Shown one piece after another: positions 1-7,915 of a stretch of 64,000 bases of DNA. Source of the stretch: an uncultured Prevotellaceae bacterium (lineage in GTDB: Bacteria; Bacteroidota; Bacteroidia; Bacteroidales; Bacteroidaceae). Numbering within the stretch: the first letter of the stretch is position 1; each line of letters opens with the position of its first letter. Location: NCBI GenBank assembly GCA_937910905.1, contig CALEPV010000057.1:14622-78621 (forward strand), read 5' to 3'. The notes under the pieces are model-generated. The model made no database searches, was not told the origin of the DNA, and worked only from the letters and a program-made list of their open reading frames with translations. The translations under genes were made by a program, and so were the position numbers.

Positions 1-600
1 TACCGCGACGCCCTCTCTCAAGGCCACAGCGCCCGAAGCGTTAGCTTCGAGACAGAGGACGAGCAGGCCGCAGCCCGCAACCTCTTCCTCCTCACCACCA
101 AGCCCGTGCTCTACGTCTGCAACGTCGATGATGCCGCTGCCGCCTCAGGCAACGAGTACGTCGAGGCCGTACGCCGCGCCATCGAGGGCGAGGACGCAGC
201 CCTGCTCATCATCTCCGCACAGACCGAGGCCGACATCGCCGAGCTCGAAAGCTACGAGGAGAAGCAGATGTTCCTCGAGGACCTGGGTATCACCGAGAGC
301 GGATGCGACCGCCTCATCAAGGCCATCTACTCGCTGCTCGGCCTCCGCACATTCATCACCGCCGGCGAGATGGAGGTCAAGGCATGGACATTCCGCAGCG
401 GCTGGAAAGCACCACAGTGCGCAGGTGTCATACACACCGACTTTGAGAAGGGCTTCATCCGTGCTGAGGTCATCAAGTACGACGACTACATCCACTACGG
501 CTCCGAAGCAGCCGTCCGCGAAGCCGGCAAGATGGCCGTCGAGGGCAAGGACTACGTTGTCCAGGACGGCGACATCATGCACTTCCGCTTCAATGTGTAG
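1..600 (+). CDS. ychF: YchF/OLA1-family P-loop ATPase, C-terminal part
   Basis: The reading frame is open from base 1 to the TAG at 598-600, so the start lies outside the window. What remains is the end of the G-domain/coiled-coil part (LFLLTTKPVLYVCNVDD) and the TGS domain near the C-terminus (LRTFITAGEMEVKAWTFRSG to DGDIMHFRFNV). This arrangement and the closing residues are characteristic of the universally conserved, ribosome-associated, redox-regulated ATPase YchF, which prefers ATP to GTP. It acts in the cytoplasm. The nucleotide-binding motifs cannot be checked because they are upstream of the window. The gene converges on the DUF4143 ATPase with an 11-bp gap. Confidence 0.93.
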   Translation, partial: YRDALSQGHSARSVSFETEDEQAAARNLFLLTTKPVLYVCNVDDAAAASGNEYVEAVRRAIEGEDAALLIISAQTEADIAELESYEEKQMFLEDLGITESGCDRLIKAIYSLLGLRTFITAGEMEVKAWTFRSGWKAPQCAGVIHTDFEKGFIRAEVIKYDDYIHYGSEAAVREAGKMAVEGKDYVVQDGDIMHFRFNV

Positions 601-611
601 GGGTCGAAGGC

Positions 612-1895
612 TCAGTCCTTCAGACCACTGATAGGCACTACTAGGACTCCATCTTTGCGTCGCAAGGCATAGCGTCCAACAGCTGTCAGCACCATCAGAA
701 ATGCGGGTGCTGGCATTTTTGTTGTGTCTATCTTGGCCGCCAGTTTCCGCAGTGTCGCCGCGCCCTCCTCAATGAGTGTTTCACCACCCAACTTAATCTC
801 TACCAACCCATACTGCCCATTGCGCAGATGCACCACAGCATCGCATTCCAACCCATAGCTGTCGCGGTAATGATAGACCTTGCCATCCAGAGCTTCCGCA
901 TACACACGCAAGTCGCGAACAGCCATTGTCTCGAATATCAGGCCAAAGGTATTCAGGTCATTAATCATATCATGCGGTCCTATACCAAGAGCTGCTGTTG
1001 CAATGGATGGGTCAACGAAGTAGCGTGTTGAAGAGGTACGTATGGCTGTCTTGGAGCGTAGATTGGGGTTCCACGCCTCCATGTCTTCTATCACAAATAT
1101 GTTTCTCAGCGCATTTAGGTACGATGCCACAGTGTCGTCACTCATGGTCGTATCATTATTTGTGGATAAGTCCACCCTAATGCCACTGATTGCCACCTGT
1201 CCGCCTTGATACCGTGCGTACGAACGCAGAAGCAGGTGAGCGAATTGCGCATTGCGATTTATCCCATCCACCCGTGATATGTCACTCTGGCACACAGCAT
1301 CCACATAGTTGTAGGATTGACGCAAAGCTGCTTGTGGCTTCAGGCTCAGTGATGCTGGCCAGCCACCGCGACATGCCATGAATGCAATCTCCTCTAACGT
1401 TCTTTCTGGCGTCGCCGCTGATTGGAAACGGTCTGCGAACAAGTCTGCAAGGCTGACAAGCCCTACTGACTCGTCCGATTCCCACAGGCTCATTGGACGC
1501 ATGGTCAGCCAGGCGAAACGCCCAGTGCCAGTGTGCATCAGTTTTGCACGGTCAACAGGAACAGCCGAGCCTGTGAAAATGAACTGGCCCGGTATGCCGC
1601 GCTGACTCACCACGTATCGCGCCGCGTCCCAGAGTTGCGGTGCAAGCTGCCACTCGTCCACCAATCTTGGAGTTTCGCCAGCCAGCAAAAGCTCAGGGTC
1701 GTTCTCTGCCAAAAACAGGTTGTTGCGAACCTCGCGGGGATTGTCCATGTACAGTGTACTCGCTGCCAGTTGTGCTGCAGTGGTTGTCTTGCCACACCAT
1801 TTGGCACCTTGCACCAGCACAGCCCCAGTCGCTTCAAGCTGTTCACGCAGCACCCTGTCTGCCACACGTGGGCGATATGTATAGCCTGCTTCCAT
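612..1895 (-). CDS. AAA-family ATPase with DUF4143 domain
   Basis: The 427-aa protein has a Walker A motif GAKWCGKT at residues 30-37, a Walker B-like segment (PRLVDEWQLAP), and a C-terminal DUF4143 region with the nuclease-like ending HYRDSYGLECDAVVHLRNGQYGLVEIKLGG. This is the common Bacteroidales AAA_14/DUF4143 protein, whose cellular role is unknown; family members are scattered, variable genes often suspected of defence or mobile-element functions (inference). A -7 box TACCTTTG lies on the minus strand at 1919-1926, 23 bp before the ATG. The gene plus its upstream 22-bp repeats appears to have replaced the body of a DUF3990 gene, which suggests insertion as a unit. Confidence 0.85.
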   Translation of the reverse strand: MEAGYTYRPRVADRVLREQLEATGAVLVQGAKWCGKTTTAAQLAASTLYMDNPREVRNNLFLAENDPELLLAGETPRLVDEWQLAPQLWDAARYVVSQRGIPGQFIFTGSAVPVDRAKLMHTGTGRFAWLTMRPMSLWESDESVGLVSLADLFADRFQSAATPERTLEEIAFMACRGGWPASLSLKPQAALRQSYNYVDAVCQSDISRVDGINRNAQFAHLLLRSYARYQGGQVAISGIRVDLSTNNDTTMSDDTVASYLNALRNIFVIEDMEAWNPNLRSKTAIRTSSTRYFVDPSIATAALGIGPHDMINDLNTFGLIFETMAVRDLRVYAEALDGKVYHYRDSYGLECDAVVHLRNGQYGLVEIKLGGETLIEEGAATLRKLAAKIDTTKMPAPAFLMVLTAVGRYALRRKDGVLVVPISGLKD

Positions 1896-1918
1896 TTCGT
1901 ATCACGTTTAAGACACCG

Positions 1919-1926
1919 CAAAGGTA
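1919..1926 (-). promoter_or_regulatory. Promoter -7 box (TACCTTTG) of the DUF4143 ATPase
   Basis: TACCTTTG on the minus strand matches the Bacteroidetes TAnnTTTG element. Transcription would start around 1912-1914, giving a leader of roughly 17 nt before the ATG at 1895. No clear -33 TTTG was found. Confidence 0.6.
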
Positions 1927-1961
1927 TGATAGTTTTCTTTGATACACAAGCAACTAAGCCA

Positions 1962-2049
1962 TTTTGTTCGGCAAGTTGAGGCTTTTTCATTCGGCAAGTT
2001 GATGGATTTTCATTCGGTAAGTTGAGGCTTTTCATTCGGTAGGTTGAGG
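1962..2049. repeat. Four imperfect 22-23-bp tandem repeats (TTCGGCAAGTTGA core)
   Basis: The core TTCGG(C/T)AAGTTGA occurs at about 1967, 1990, 2013 and 2035, each usually preceded by TTTTCA. The period is 23, 23 and 22 bp. The array sits between the truncated DUF3990 start and the ATPase promoter. Unlike the other 22-bp arrays in this window, its core is not palindromic. Confidence 0.8.
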
Positions 2050-2095
2050 AAATCCGCTCAATGGACACCGTAGAACCATGGTAGAGGGTTATCAT
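2048..2095 (-). pseudogene. DUF3990 gene, truncated after about 16 codons
   Basis: The minus-strand frame begins MITLYHGSTVSIERIS, the typical N-terminus of DUF3990 proteins, which normally run about 150 aa or more. The homology stops at residue 16, exactly where the 22-bp repeat array starts; beyond it the frame reads through repeat and ATPase-antisense sequence. The start overlaps the DUF3791 stop as ATGA, the layout expected of an intact DUF3791-DUF3990 operon. I infer that the rest of the gene was lost when the repeat/ATPase unit arrived. Confidence 0.65.
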
Positions 2096-2316
2096 AGCGT
2101 ACCTCCTTTCCTACGGCAATAGCTAGCCAAGCTCTCGACCATATCGTCGAAAGACTGTGTGTGCATCACATCATAGTATTCATGTGCTACATGGATGGCA
2201 CCATACCTGCTCAGATACCGGTATGCCTGCACCTCCGTCATGTTGAAACGCTTTGCGAAGGATGCTATCAAGGCTACTACATACTCGGCTATATCACCTA
2301 CGCTATACATATACAT
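2092..2316 (-). CDS. DUF3791 family protein
   Basis: A 74-aa protein starting MYMYSVGDIAEYVVALIASF, with the DUF3791 pattern of an N-terminal helix, a QAYRYLSRYG segment and the ending HEYYDVMHTQSFDDMVESL. DUF3791 genes typically sit directly upstream of a DUF3990 gene, and the pair is suspected to be toxin-antitoxin-like; the function is not established. The start at 2316 (or ATG 2310) is chosen because the promoter box TATTTTTG lies just upstream at 2332-2339; a longer frame back to 2406 would begin before the promoter. The partner gene is broken, so this may be an orphan. Confidence 0.72.
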   Translation of the reverse strand: MYMYSVGDIAEYVVALIASFAKRFNMTEVQAYRYLSRYGAIHVAHEYYDVMHTQSFDDMVESLASYCRRKGGTL

Positions 2317-2331
2317 AATCTCAACTTGTGG

Positions 2332-2339
2332 CAAAAATA
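2332..2339 (-). promoter_or_regulatory. Promoter -7 box (TATTTTTG) of the DUF3791 gene
   Basis: TATTTTTG on the minus strand matches TAnnTTTG. The predicted transcript start is about 10 nt before the ATG at 2316. Confidence 0.6.
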
Positions 2340-2498
2340 CTGAAAAACAGCGAAAGCAAGCGTGCGTTTCATCAAATTTCTGTGCGTTGCCTGCAAATAT
2401 GTTCAATCCACGCCGCTTAGTTATATGGCGCTCCGCCTATATACAAACCGAAAACAGCTAAATTTGGCTCTCTTCTTGGCCATGAATGGAATAATGGC

Positions 2499-2506
2499 TA
2501 CTTTTG
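2499..2506 (+). promoter_or_regulatory. Promoter -7 box (TACTTTTG) of lgt
   Basis: TACTTTTG matches TAnnTTTG. It overlaps an in-frame upstream ATG at 2504, which rules that ATG out and points to the ATG at 2546. Confidence 0.65.
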
Positions 2507-2545
2507 CGCAGACATCGGCATAAAGCGCCAGTGCCTGCTGTTGAT

Positions 2546-3364
2546 ATGAACTCATTATTGTATATTACGTGGAATCCGGATGTGGTGGCGTTCTCCATCG
2601 GGTCGGTGGCCGTGCGGTGGTACTCGCTGTGCTGGGCTGTGGGCCTGCTGTCGGTGTTCCTGCTGGAGCAGCGGCTGTTCAAGGAGCAGCACATACCCGA
2701 CGAGAAGTTCGACCCGCTGTTCATCTATGCCTTTCTGGGCATACTGATAGGCGCGAGGCTGGGACATTGTATTTTCTATGAGCCCGACTACTTTCTGGGT
2801 TCGCCGCAGCACATGCTGGAGATGGTGCTGCCTATGCGCCACACAGCGCAAGGGTGGGTGTTTACAGGCTACACGGGGCTGGCCAGCCACGGCGGTACGC
2901 TGGGTCTGATGCTGGCGCTGTGGCTGTATGTGCGGCGCACCAAACTGCCGCTGCTCATGGTTCTGGACAACATAGCTATAGTCACCCCCATCTGCGCCTG
3001 TGCCATCCGTATAGGCAACCTGATGAACTCAGAAATCATCGGTTCGCCGACCGATGTGCCCTGGGCATTCATATTCGAGCGTGTGGACATGGTGCCGCGC
3101 CATCCGGGACAGCTCTATGAGGCACTGGCCTACGCCGTGTTCTTCTTCGTGGGCTGGTGGTTCTACCGCCACCGCGCCAAGCTGGTGGGCACGGGCTTCT
3201 TCTTCGGTCTGTGCATACTGCTGATATTCACGTTCCGCTTCTTCGTGGAGTTCGTCAAGGCCGACCAAGTGGCATTCGAGCAGGGCATGATGCTGAACAT
3301 GGGCCAGCTGCTGTCCGTACCGTTTGTGCTGCTCGGAGCATATTTCACATTCAGGAGGAAGTAG
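2546..3364 (+). CDS. lgt: Prolipoprotein diacylglyceryl transferase
   Basis: Lgt moves the diacylglyceryl group of phosphatidylglycerol onto the lipobox cysteine of prolipoproteins, in the inner membrane. The 272-aa protein is strongly hydrophobic with several membrane spans and has the family landmarks GARLGH, ASHGGTLG, RIGNLMNSEIIG (the Lgt signature region) and HPGQLYEAL. The start at 2546 (MNSLLYITWNPDVV) is preferred over 2504 because the promoter box overlaps the latter. The several lipoproteins encoded nearby (6221, 7912, 24287, SusD) are substrates of this step. The length is normal for Bacteroidales Lgt. Confidence 0.95.
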   Translation: MNSLLYITWNPDVVAFSIGSVAVRWYSLCWAVGLLSVFLLEQRLFKEQHIPDEKFDPLFIYAFLGILIGARLGHCIFYEPDYFLGSPQHMLEMVLPMRHTAQGWVFTGYTGLASHGGTLGLMLALWLYVRRTKLPLLMVLDNIAIVTPICACAIRIGNLMNSEIIGSPTDVPWAFIFERVDMVPRHPGQLYEALAYAVFFFVGWWFYRHRAKLVGTGFFFGLCILLIFTFRFFVEFVKADQVAFEQGMMLNMGQLLSVPFVLLGAYFTFRRK

Positions 3365-3477
3365 CAGGCCAACCCCTCACCCTCCCCACGAGGGAGAAAG
3401 CTATTACTTCCGAGGCGGCATACCCTTTACAGCCATTCACCCATTCACCCTATTCTTCTACATCAACCATATACATC

Positions 3478-4581
3478 ATGCGTAATCTACATTTCGTATC
3501 TCTATCTCTATTATTCCTTTTTCTCCGCGCTGTCCCCTTGTCATCGCAGGTAACAACTCACTCACTCACAGGGAGGACGGGGGAAGGTTCTTCCTACACC
3601 CTTGGCGGATACGTCATCACCAAGGCCAACGCAACCACACAGGACAAGGCCGACAAGAAGACGGACATGAGCCTAAGGCTGGTGAGAGCCTACGTGGACG
3701 GCCGTGTGAAGAATGTTCAGTACAAGGTGCAGATGCAGTATAATGGCAATCTGAGCAAGCTGGACGAGAGCGGCATACGCCTGCTGGACGCTTGGGCAGA
3801 GTGGCAACCGCTGACAGAGGCACGGCTCAAGGTGGGTCAGATGAAACGCTGTTTCACCTTCGAGAACCCCATGCACCCGTGGAACATAGGCTTCGGAGCC
3901 TACTCGCAGCTGGCCGACCGTCTGGCGGGCTTCAACGACCGCGTGGGCGAGCAGCCCAGCAACGGACGCGACCTGGGCGTGCAGCTGCAGGGCGACCTGC
4001 TGCCTGCCCGCAATGACGGCCACCGCTGGCTGCACTATCAGGTGGGCGTCTACACGGGTCAAGGCGTGAACCACGCCGATGCCAACTCGCGTAAGGACCT
4101 GATAGGCGGCATCATCGTGAGCCCTACCAAGCACCTACAGCTGGGCGTGTTCGGCTGGACGGGCGACTACCAGAAGAACGGCATCACCGTGGATCGCAAC
4201 CGTTACAGCTTCGGCATCAACTACAACTGCAACTGGACTGTCCGCGCAGAGCTGGCCTTCTCAGAGGGTCACCGCATCAGCGACTACACGCTCGATGCCA
4301 CCACAGGGCAGTACAACGTGGCGGGCACCGACGGCACCGACGCCTGGTATGTGGAGGTGGGCTCGCCCACATTCCTCGACTCGCGCATTTTCGCACGCTG
4401 GGACGTGTACCGCGAGGGCAAGGACTGGGACGCAGCCAAGACCATCTACGCGCTCTCGGCACAGCACAGCTTCGACAAGAACCTAATGCTGCAAGCCAAC
4501 TATGGCTTCAATGCCAACAAAGCTGTAGCCGCAGGACGCTACTACCACACCATTGACCTACAACTCTACTGGCGCTTCTGA
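3478..4581 (+). CDS. Porin, OprO/P-like beta-barrel
   Basis: A 367-aa exported protein: signal peptide at residues 1-23 (MRNLHFVSLSLLFLFLRAVP), then a barrel rich in alternating aromatic and polar residues that ends in the aromatic Phe of LQLYWRF, as expected for BAM-inserted outer-membrane proteins. The pattern (RAYVDGRVKNVQYKVQMQYN, GQMKRCFTFENPM, QHSFDKNLMLQANYGFN) resembles phosphate-selective porin O/P proteins; the actual solute is unknown. The start at 3478 is chosen because it opens the signal peptide; the frame also extends back inside lgt. Its stop overlaps the rpoN start (TGATG), so the two are probably co-transcribed. Confidence 0.82.
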   Translation: MRNLHFVSLSLLFLFLRAVPLSSQVTTHSLTGRTGEGSSYTLGGYVITKANATTQDKADKKTDMSLRLVRAYVDGRVKNVQYKVQMQYNGNLSKLDESGIRLLDAWAEWQPLTEARLKVGQMKRCFTFENPMHPWNIGFGAYSQLADRLAGFNDRVGEQPSNGRDLGVQLQGDLLPARNDGHRWLHYQVGVYTGQGVNHADANSRKDLIGGIIVSPTKHLQLGVFGWTGDYQKNGITVDRNRYSFGINYNCNWTVRAELAFSEGHRISDYTLDATTGQYNVAGTDGTDAWYVEVGSPTFLDSRIFARWDVYREGKDWDAAKTIYALSAQHSFDKNLMLQANYGFNANKAVAAGRYYHTIDLQLYWRF

Positions 4582-6098
4582 TGCTCTCACAGACCACCAC
4601 ACAAGTACAGCGGCAGCAGCAGCGGCTCACCCCGCAGCAAGTGCAGCTGGCACGGCTCACCGAGATGCCGGTGGAGGCGCTGTACGATGAGGTGGACAAG
4701 GAGCTGAAGGAGAACCCGTCGCTGGAGGCTGTGCGTAGCGCGGACAGCTACGACAGCACCGATGCCGCCGACGGCATGGATGGCATGACTGGAGCCGAGA
4801 CAACAGAGGAGCTGGAGGACTTAGACAGCCAGGGCACCCCGGATGCGATGGAAACCATCGATGCCCTGGACAGCACCTACTCCGACCCCGACGACATACC
4901 CGCCGCCGCACAGACCAACAGCTCGCGCTTCGAGGCCGTGGCTTCCGACACGCAGTCGTTCTACGACCAGCTGCAAGAGCAGATCGGCTTCTTCAACATC
5001 AGCGACAGCCAGAAGGAGCTCATCGAGTACCTCATAGGCTCACTTGACGAGCGCGGATGGCTGCCCGTATCGCTGCAGCAGGTGCAGGATGAGCTGGAGG
5101 TGTACCACAACATCACTGCCACCATCGACGAGCTGGAACAGGCACTGCACACACTGCAACGCTTCGAACCCGCCGGCATCGGCGCGCGCAACCTGCAGGA
5201 GTGCCTGCTGCTGCAGGTTCGGCAGGGCAGCCAGACCGATGCCGCCGTGCCAGCCGAGCGTCAGCCGCTGCTCTGTCTGGTGCGCGATCACTTCGAGCTA
5301 CTGATGATCAACCGGTGGGACAAGATAGCCCAGCGTATGCACCTGACCGATGCCTACACCCACCGCCTGCAGCGCGACTTGCGCCGCCTAAACCCGCGGC
5401 CGGGCAGCGCCATGGGCGAGGCCGTGGGCAAGAGCCTGCAACAGATCACACCCGACTTCATCGTAGAGACCGACTACTACGGGCAGATCACCGTGACACT
5501 GAACAACGGCTACGTGCCCGCCCTGCGCGTGAACGATGACGATGCCCAGATACTGGCAGCCTACGACGCAGCCGGCAGCAAGACGTTGAGCCGCACAGAG
5601 CGCGATGCACAGGCCTTCCTGCACGAGAATGTGGGTCGCGCACAGAGCTTCATCGAGGCTCTGCAAAACCGCCAGCGCTCGTTGCTGCTGACCATGCGCG
5701 CCATCGTGAAGCTGCAGCGACCGTTCTTCGAGAGCGGCGATGAGACCGCGCTACGCCCCATGAACCTTGAGGACATAGCCCGGCAGACAGGCCTGCACGT
5801 ATCCACCGTCTCGCGCGCCACGTCGTCGAAGTGGGTGCAGACCACCTTCGGCATCTACCCGCTACGCTTCTTCTTCAGCTCTGCCTCGCAGCAGGACGGC
5901 GAGGAGGTGTCGGTGCGCAAGGCAGAGGCAGCGCTGAAGGACATCATCGACCACGAGGACAAGCAGTCACCGCTGAGCGATGACACCATAGCGCAGCAGA
6001 TGCAGCAGCTGGGCTTCGACGTGGCCCGCCGCACCGTGAGCAAGTACCGCGACCGCCTGAGCATACCCGTGGCGCGGATGCGCAAGAAGAGCATTTAG
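4581..6098 (+). CDS. rpoN: RNA polymerase sigma-54 factor
   Basis: Sigma-54 directs RNA polymerase to -24/-12 promoters that need an enhancer-binding ATPase. The 505-aa protein shows all regions in order: a glutamine-rich region I (QTTTQVQRQQQRLTPQQVQLARL), a very acidic region II (about residues 45-120), core-binding and HTH regions (LEDIARQTGLHVSTVSRATSSKWVQT), and the RpoN box ARRTVSKYR near residue 485. Region II is longer than in E. coli but normal for Bacteroidetes. It overlaps the porin stop by one base. No enhancer-binding protein is encoded in this window. Confidence 0.96.
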   Translation: MLSQTTTQVQRQQQRLTPQQVQLARLTEMPVEALYDEVDKELKENPSLEAVRSADSYDSTDAADGMDGMTGAETTEELEDLDSQGTPDAMETIDALDSTYSDPDDIPAAAQTNSSRFEAVASDTQSFYDQLQEQIGFFNISDSQKELIEYLIGSLDERGWLPVSLQQVQDELEVYHNITATIDELEQALHTLQRFEPAGIGARNLQECLLLQVRQGSQTDAAVPAERQPLLCLVRDHFELLMINRWDKIAQRMHLTDAYTHRLQRDLRRLNPRPGSAMGEAVGKSLQQITPDFIVETDYYGQITVTLNNGYVPALRVNDDDAQILAAYDAAGSKTLSRTERDAQAFLHENVGRAQSFIEALQNRQRSLLLTMRAIVKLQRPFFESGDETALRPMNLEDIARQTGLHVSTVSRATSSKWVQTTFGIYPLRFFFSSASQQDGEEVSVRKAEAALKDIIDHEDKQSPLSDDTIAQQMQQLGFDVARRTVSKYRDRLSIPVARMRKKSI

Positions 6099-6110
6099 CG
6101 ATAGTCGGAA

Positions 6111-6132
6111 GTTGCACCGCGGTGCACGAAAA
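6111..6132. repeat. Single 22-bp unit with palindrome TTGCACCGCGGTGCA
   Basis: GTTGCACCGCGGTGCAC follows the rpoN stop by 12 bp. The core is identical to the palindrome of the 26.2-kb and 63.15-kb arrays. Only one unit is present here. Confidence 0.75.
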
Positions 6133-6147
6133 GTACCGGCACTTTTT

Positions 6148-6179
6148 TTTGGTTCAATTGCGCCATTGAAGTACCTTTG
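6148..6179 (+). promoter_or_regulatory. Promoter of the TPR lipoprotein operon
   Basis: The -33 TTTG is at 6148-6151 and the -7 TACCTTTG at 6172-6179, with a 20-bp spacer. The leader is about 35 nt before the ATG at 6221. Confidence 0.7.
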
Positions 6180-6220
6180 CAGACGAACTGTAGAATCTAA
6201 CTTATATCACACCAAAAGCA

Positions 6221-7915
6221 ATGCGTAAACTTACAACACTCACTCTCGTTGCAGGAGCAGCCGTAGTGCTCACCTCATGCAGCAAGCTCGGTGCCCTGAG
6301 TGCCGACAATTTCAACGTAACGCCCACGCCACTGGAGGCACAGGGCGGACAGGTGCCCGCCACCATCAGCGCCACCTTCCCCAAGAAGTACATGAAGAAG
6401 AAGGCCGAAGTGACGGTCGTTCCCGTGCTGGTGTACAACGGCGGCGAGGAAGTAGCAGCAGGCTCGACATTCCGCGGCGAGAAAGTGGAGACCAATGCCA
6501 CCGAGGTGGCCTACAAGGCTGGCGGCACCTACACCATGCGTGCCAGCTTCCCCTACCGCGAGGAGATGATGCAGAGCGACCTCGTGCTGCGCTTTGACGC
6601 ACGCCTGGGCAACAAGAGCGTGAAGATACCACAGGTGAAAGTGGGCTACGGCGTAGTGGCCACCAGCGACCTGCTGAAGCACACCATCGGCACCACCAAC
6701 CCCGCCCTGGCTCCAGATGCCTATCAGCGCATCATAGAGCAGCGCCAGGAGGCACAGATCATGTACCTCGTGAACCAGGCCAATATCCGCGCCTCAGAGC
6801 TGCGCACCACCAGCATCCGTGACTTCGCAGCCATACTGAAGGAGATCAATGACAACCAGGAGACACTGCAGCTGCAGAACATCGAAGTCAGCGCCTACGC
6901 TTCGCCCGAAGGCTCGTTCGACTTCAACGAGCAGCTGGCACAGCGCCGCCAAGAGAGCGGTGCAGGCTATGTGCGCCAGCAGCTGCGCCAGAACCACATG
7001 CAGGCCGACGTAGCCACACACTTCACCGCAGAGGACTGGGAAGGCTTCCAGCTGCTGGTGAGCCAGAGCGACATACAGGACAAGGACGTGATACTGCGAG
7101 TGCTCTCCATGTACCAGGATCCGGCCGAGCGCGAGCAGCAGATACGCAACATGAGCGTGGTGTACGACGAGCTGAAGAACGGCATCCTGCCTGAGCTGCG
7201 CCGCGCACGCCTCATCGCCACCTACAACGTGATAGGCCGTAGCGACGAGCAGATCGTCGACCAGTACGCCACCGACGCTGCACAGCTCAGCATCGAGGAG
7301 CTGCTCTACGGAGCCAACCTACAGACCGACGCCGCACAGCGTAAGGCCTGGTACGAGCGCGCCACACAGCTCTACCCGCAGGATGCACGCGCCTACAACA
7401 ACCTGGCTAAGCTGGCATATCAGGCCGGCGACATGCAGACAGCTGCCGCACAGCTGGCCAAGGCCAAGAGCCTGGATGCCAGCAACAACGCCGTGGCTAC
7501 CAACGAAGCCCTCATGGCTCTGGCACAGGGCGACGTAGCAGCTGCCGAGGCAGCACTGGCACGCGGCACCGGTTCCGACACCTACAACGAGATGATGGGC
7601 AACCTGAGCCTGGCCAAGGGCAACTACGCAGCCGCTGCTGCCAGCCTGACCGGTGTGAACACCAACACCGCAGCCCTGGCACAGATACTCAGCAAGGACT
7701 ACGCTTCCGCAATGCGCACCCTTTCCAACATCGAGAACGCCGACGCCTACACCAGCTACCTCTCCGCCATCCTCGCTGCCCGCCAGGGCAACAGCTCGGC
7801 AGTGGTCAGCAACCTGCAGAGCGCCGTGCAGCAGGATCCGACATTGGCCCAGCGTGCAGCACGCGACCTTGAGTTTGCACAGTATGCCGCCCAGATTGCC
7901 GGCATAGTAAGGTGA
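6221..7915 (+). CDS. Lipoprotein with OmpA-like segment and TPR repeats
   Basis: A 564-aa lipoprotein (signal MRKLTTLTLVAGAAVVLTSC, lipobox LTSC, Cys20). The N-terminal half is beta-rich; the middle (NIEVSAYASPEGSFDFNEQLAQRRQESG) resembles the OmpA-type peptidoglycan-binding fold, in which SYASPEG-like motifs precede repeated Q/R helices. The C-terminal third consists of helical TPR-like repeats (AYNNLAKLAYQAGDMQTAAAQLAKAKSLDASNNAVATNEALMAL). This is a recurring Bacteroidales family of unknown exact role, plausibly in envelope organisation (inference). The stop overlaps the GTG start of the next lipoprotein, so the two form an operon. Confidence 0.8.
   Translation: MRKLTTLTLVAGAAVVLTSCSKLGALSADNFNVTPTPLEAQGGQVPATISATFPKKYMKKKAEVTVVPVLVYNGGEEVAAGSTFRGEKVETNATEVAYKAGGTYTMRASFPYREEMMQSDLVLRFDARLGNKSVKIPQVKVGYGVVATSDLLKHTIGTTNPALAPDAYQRIIEQRQEAQIMYLVNQANIRASELRTTSIRDFAAILKEINDNQETLQLQNIEVSAYASPEGSFDFNEQLAQRRQESGAGYVRQQLRQNHMQADVATHFTAEDWEGFQLLVSQSDIQDKDVILRVLSMYQDPAEREQQIRNMSVVYDELKNGILPELRRARLIATYNVIGRSDEQIVDQYATDAAQLSIEELLYGANLQTDAAQRKAWYERATQLYPQDARAYNNLAKLAYQAGDMQTAAAQLAKAKSLDASNNAVATNEALMALAQGDVAAAEAALARGTGSDTYNEMMGNLSLAKGNYAAAAASLTGVNTNTAALAQILSKDYASAMRTLSNIENADAYTSYLSAILAARQGNSSAVVSNLQSAVQQDPTLAQRAARDLEFAQYAAQIAGIVR

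Noticed and set aside
3369..3396. CCCCTCACCCTCCCCACGAG as a further copy of the GC-rich dispersed repeat
   Set aside because: The similarity is short and the paired arms are weak; not enough to assign it to the family.
3478..4581. Start of the porin gene at an upstream ATG inside lgt
   Set aside because: The upstream part is a shadow of lgt; the signal peptide begins at 3478.
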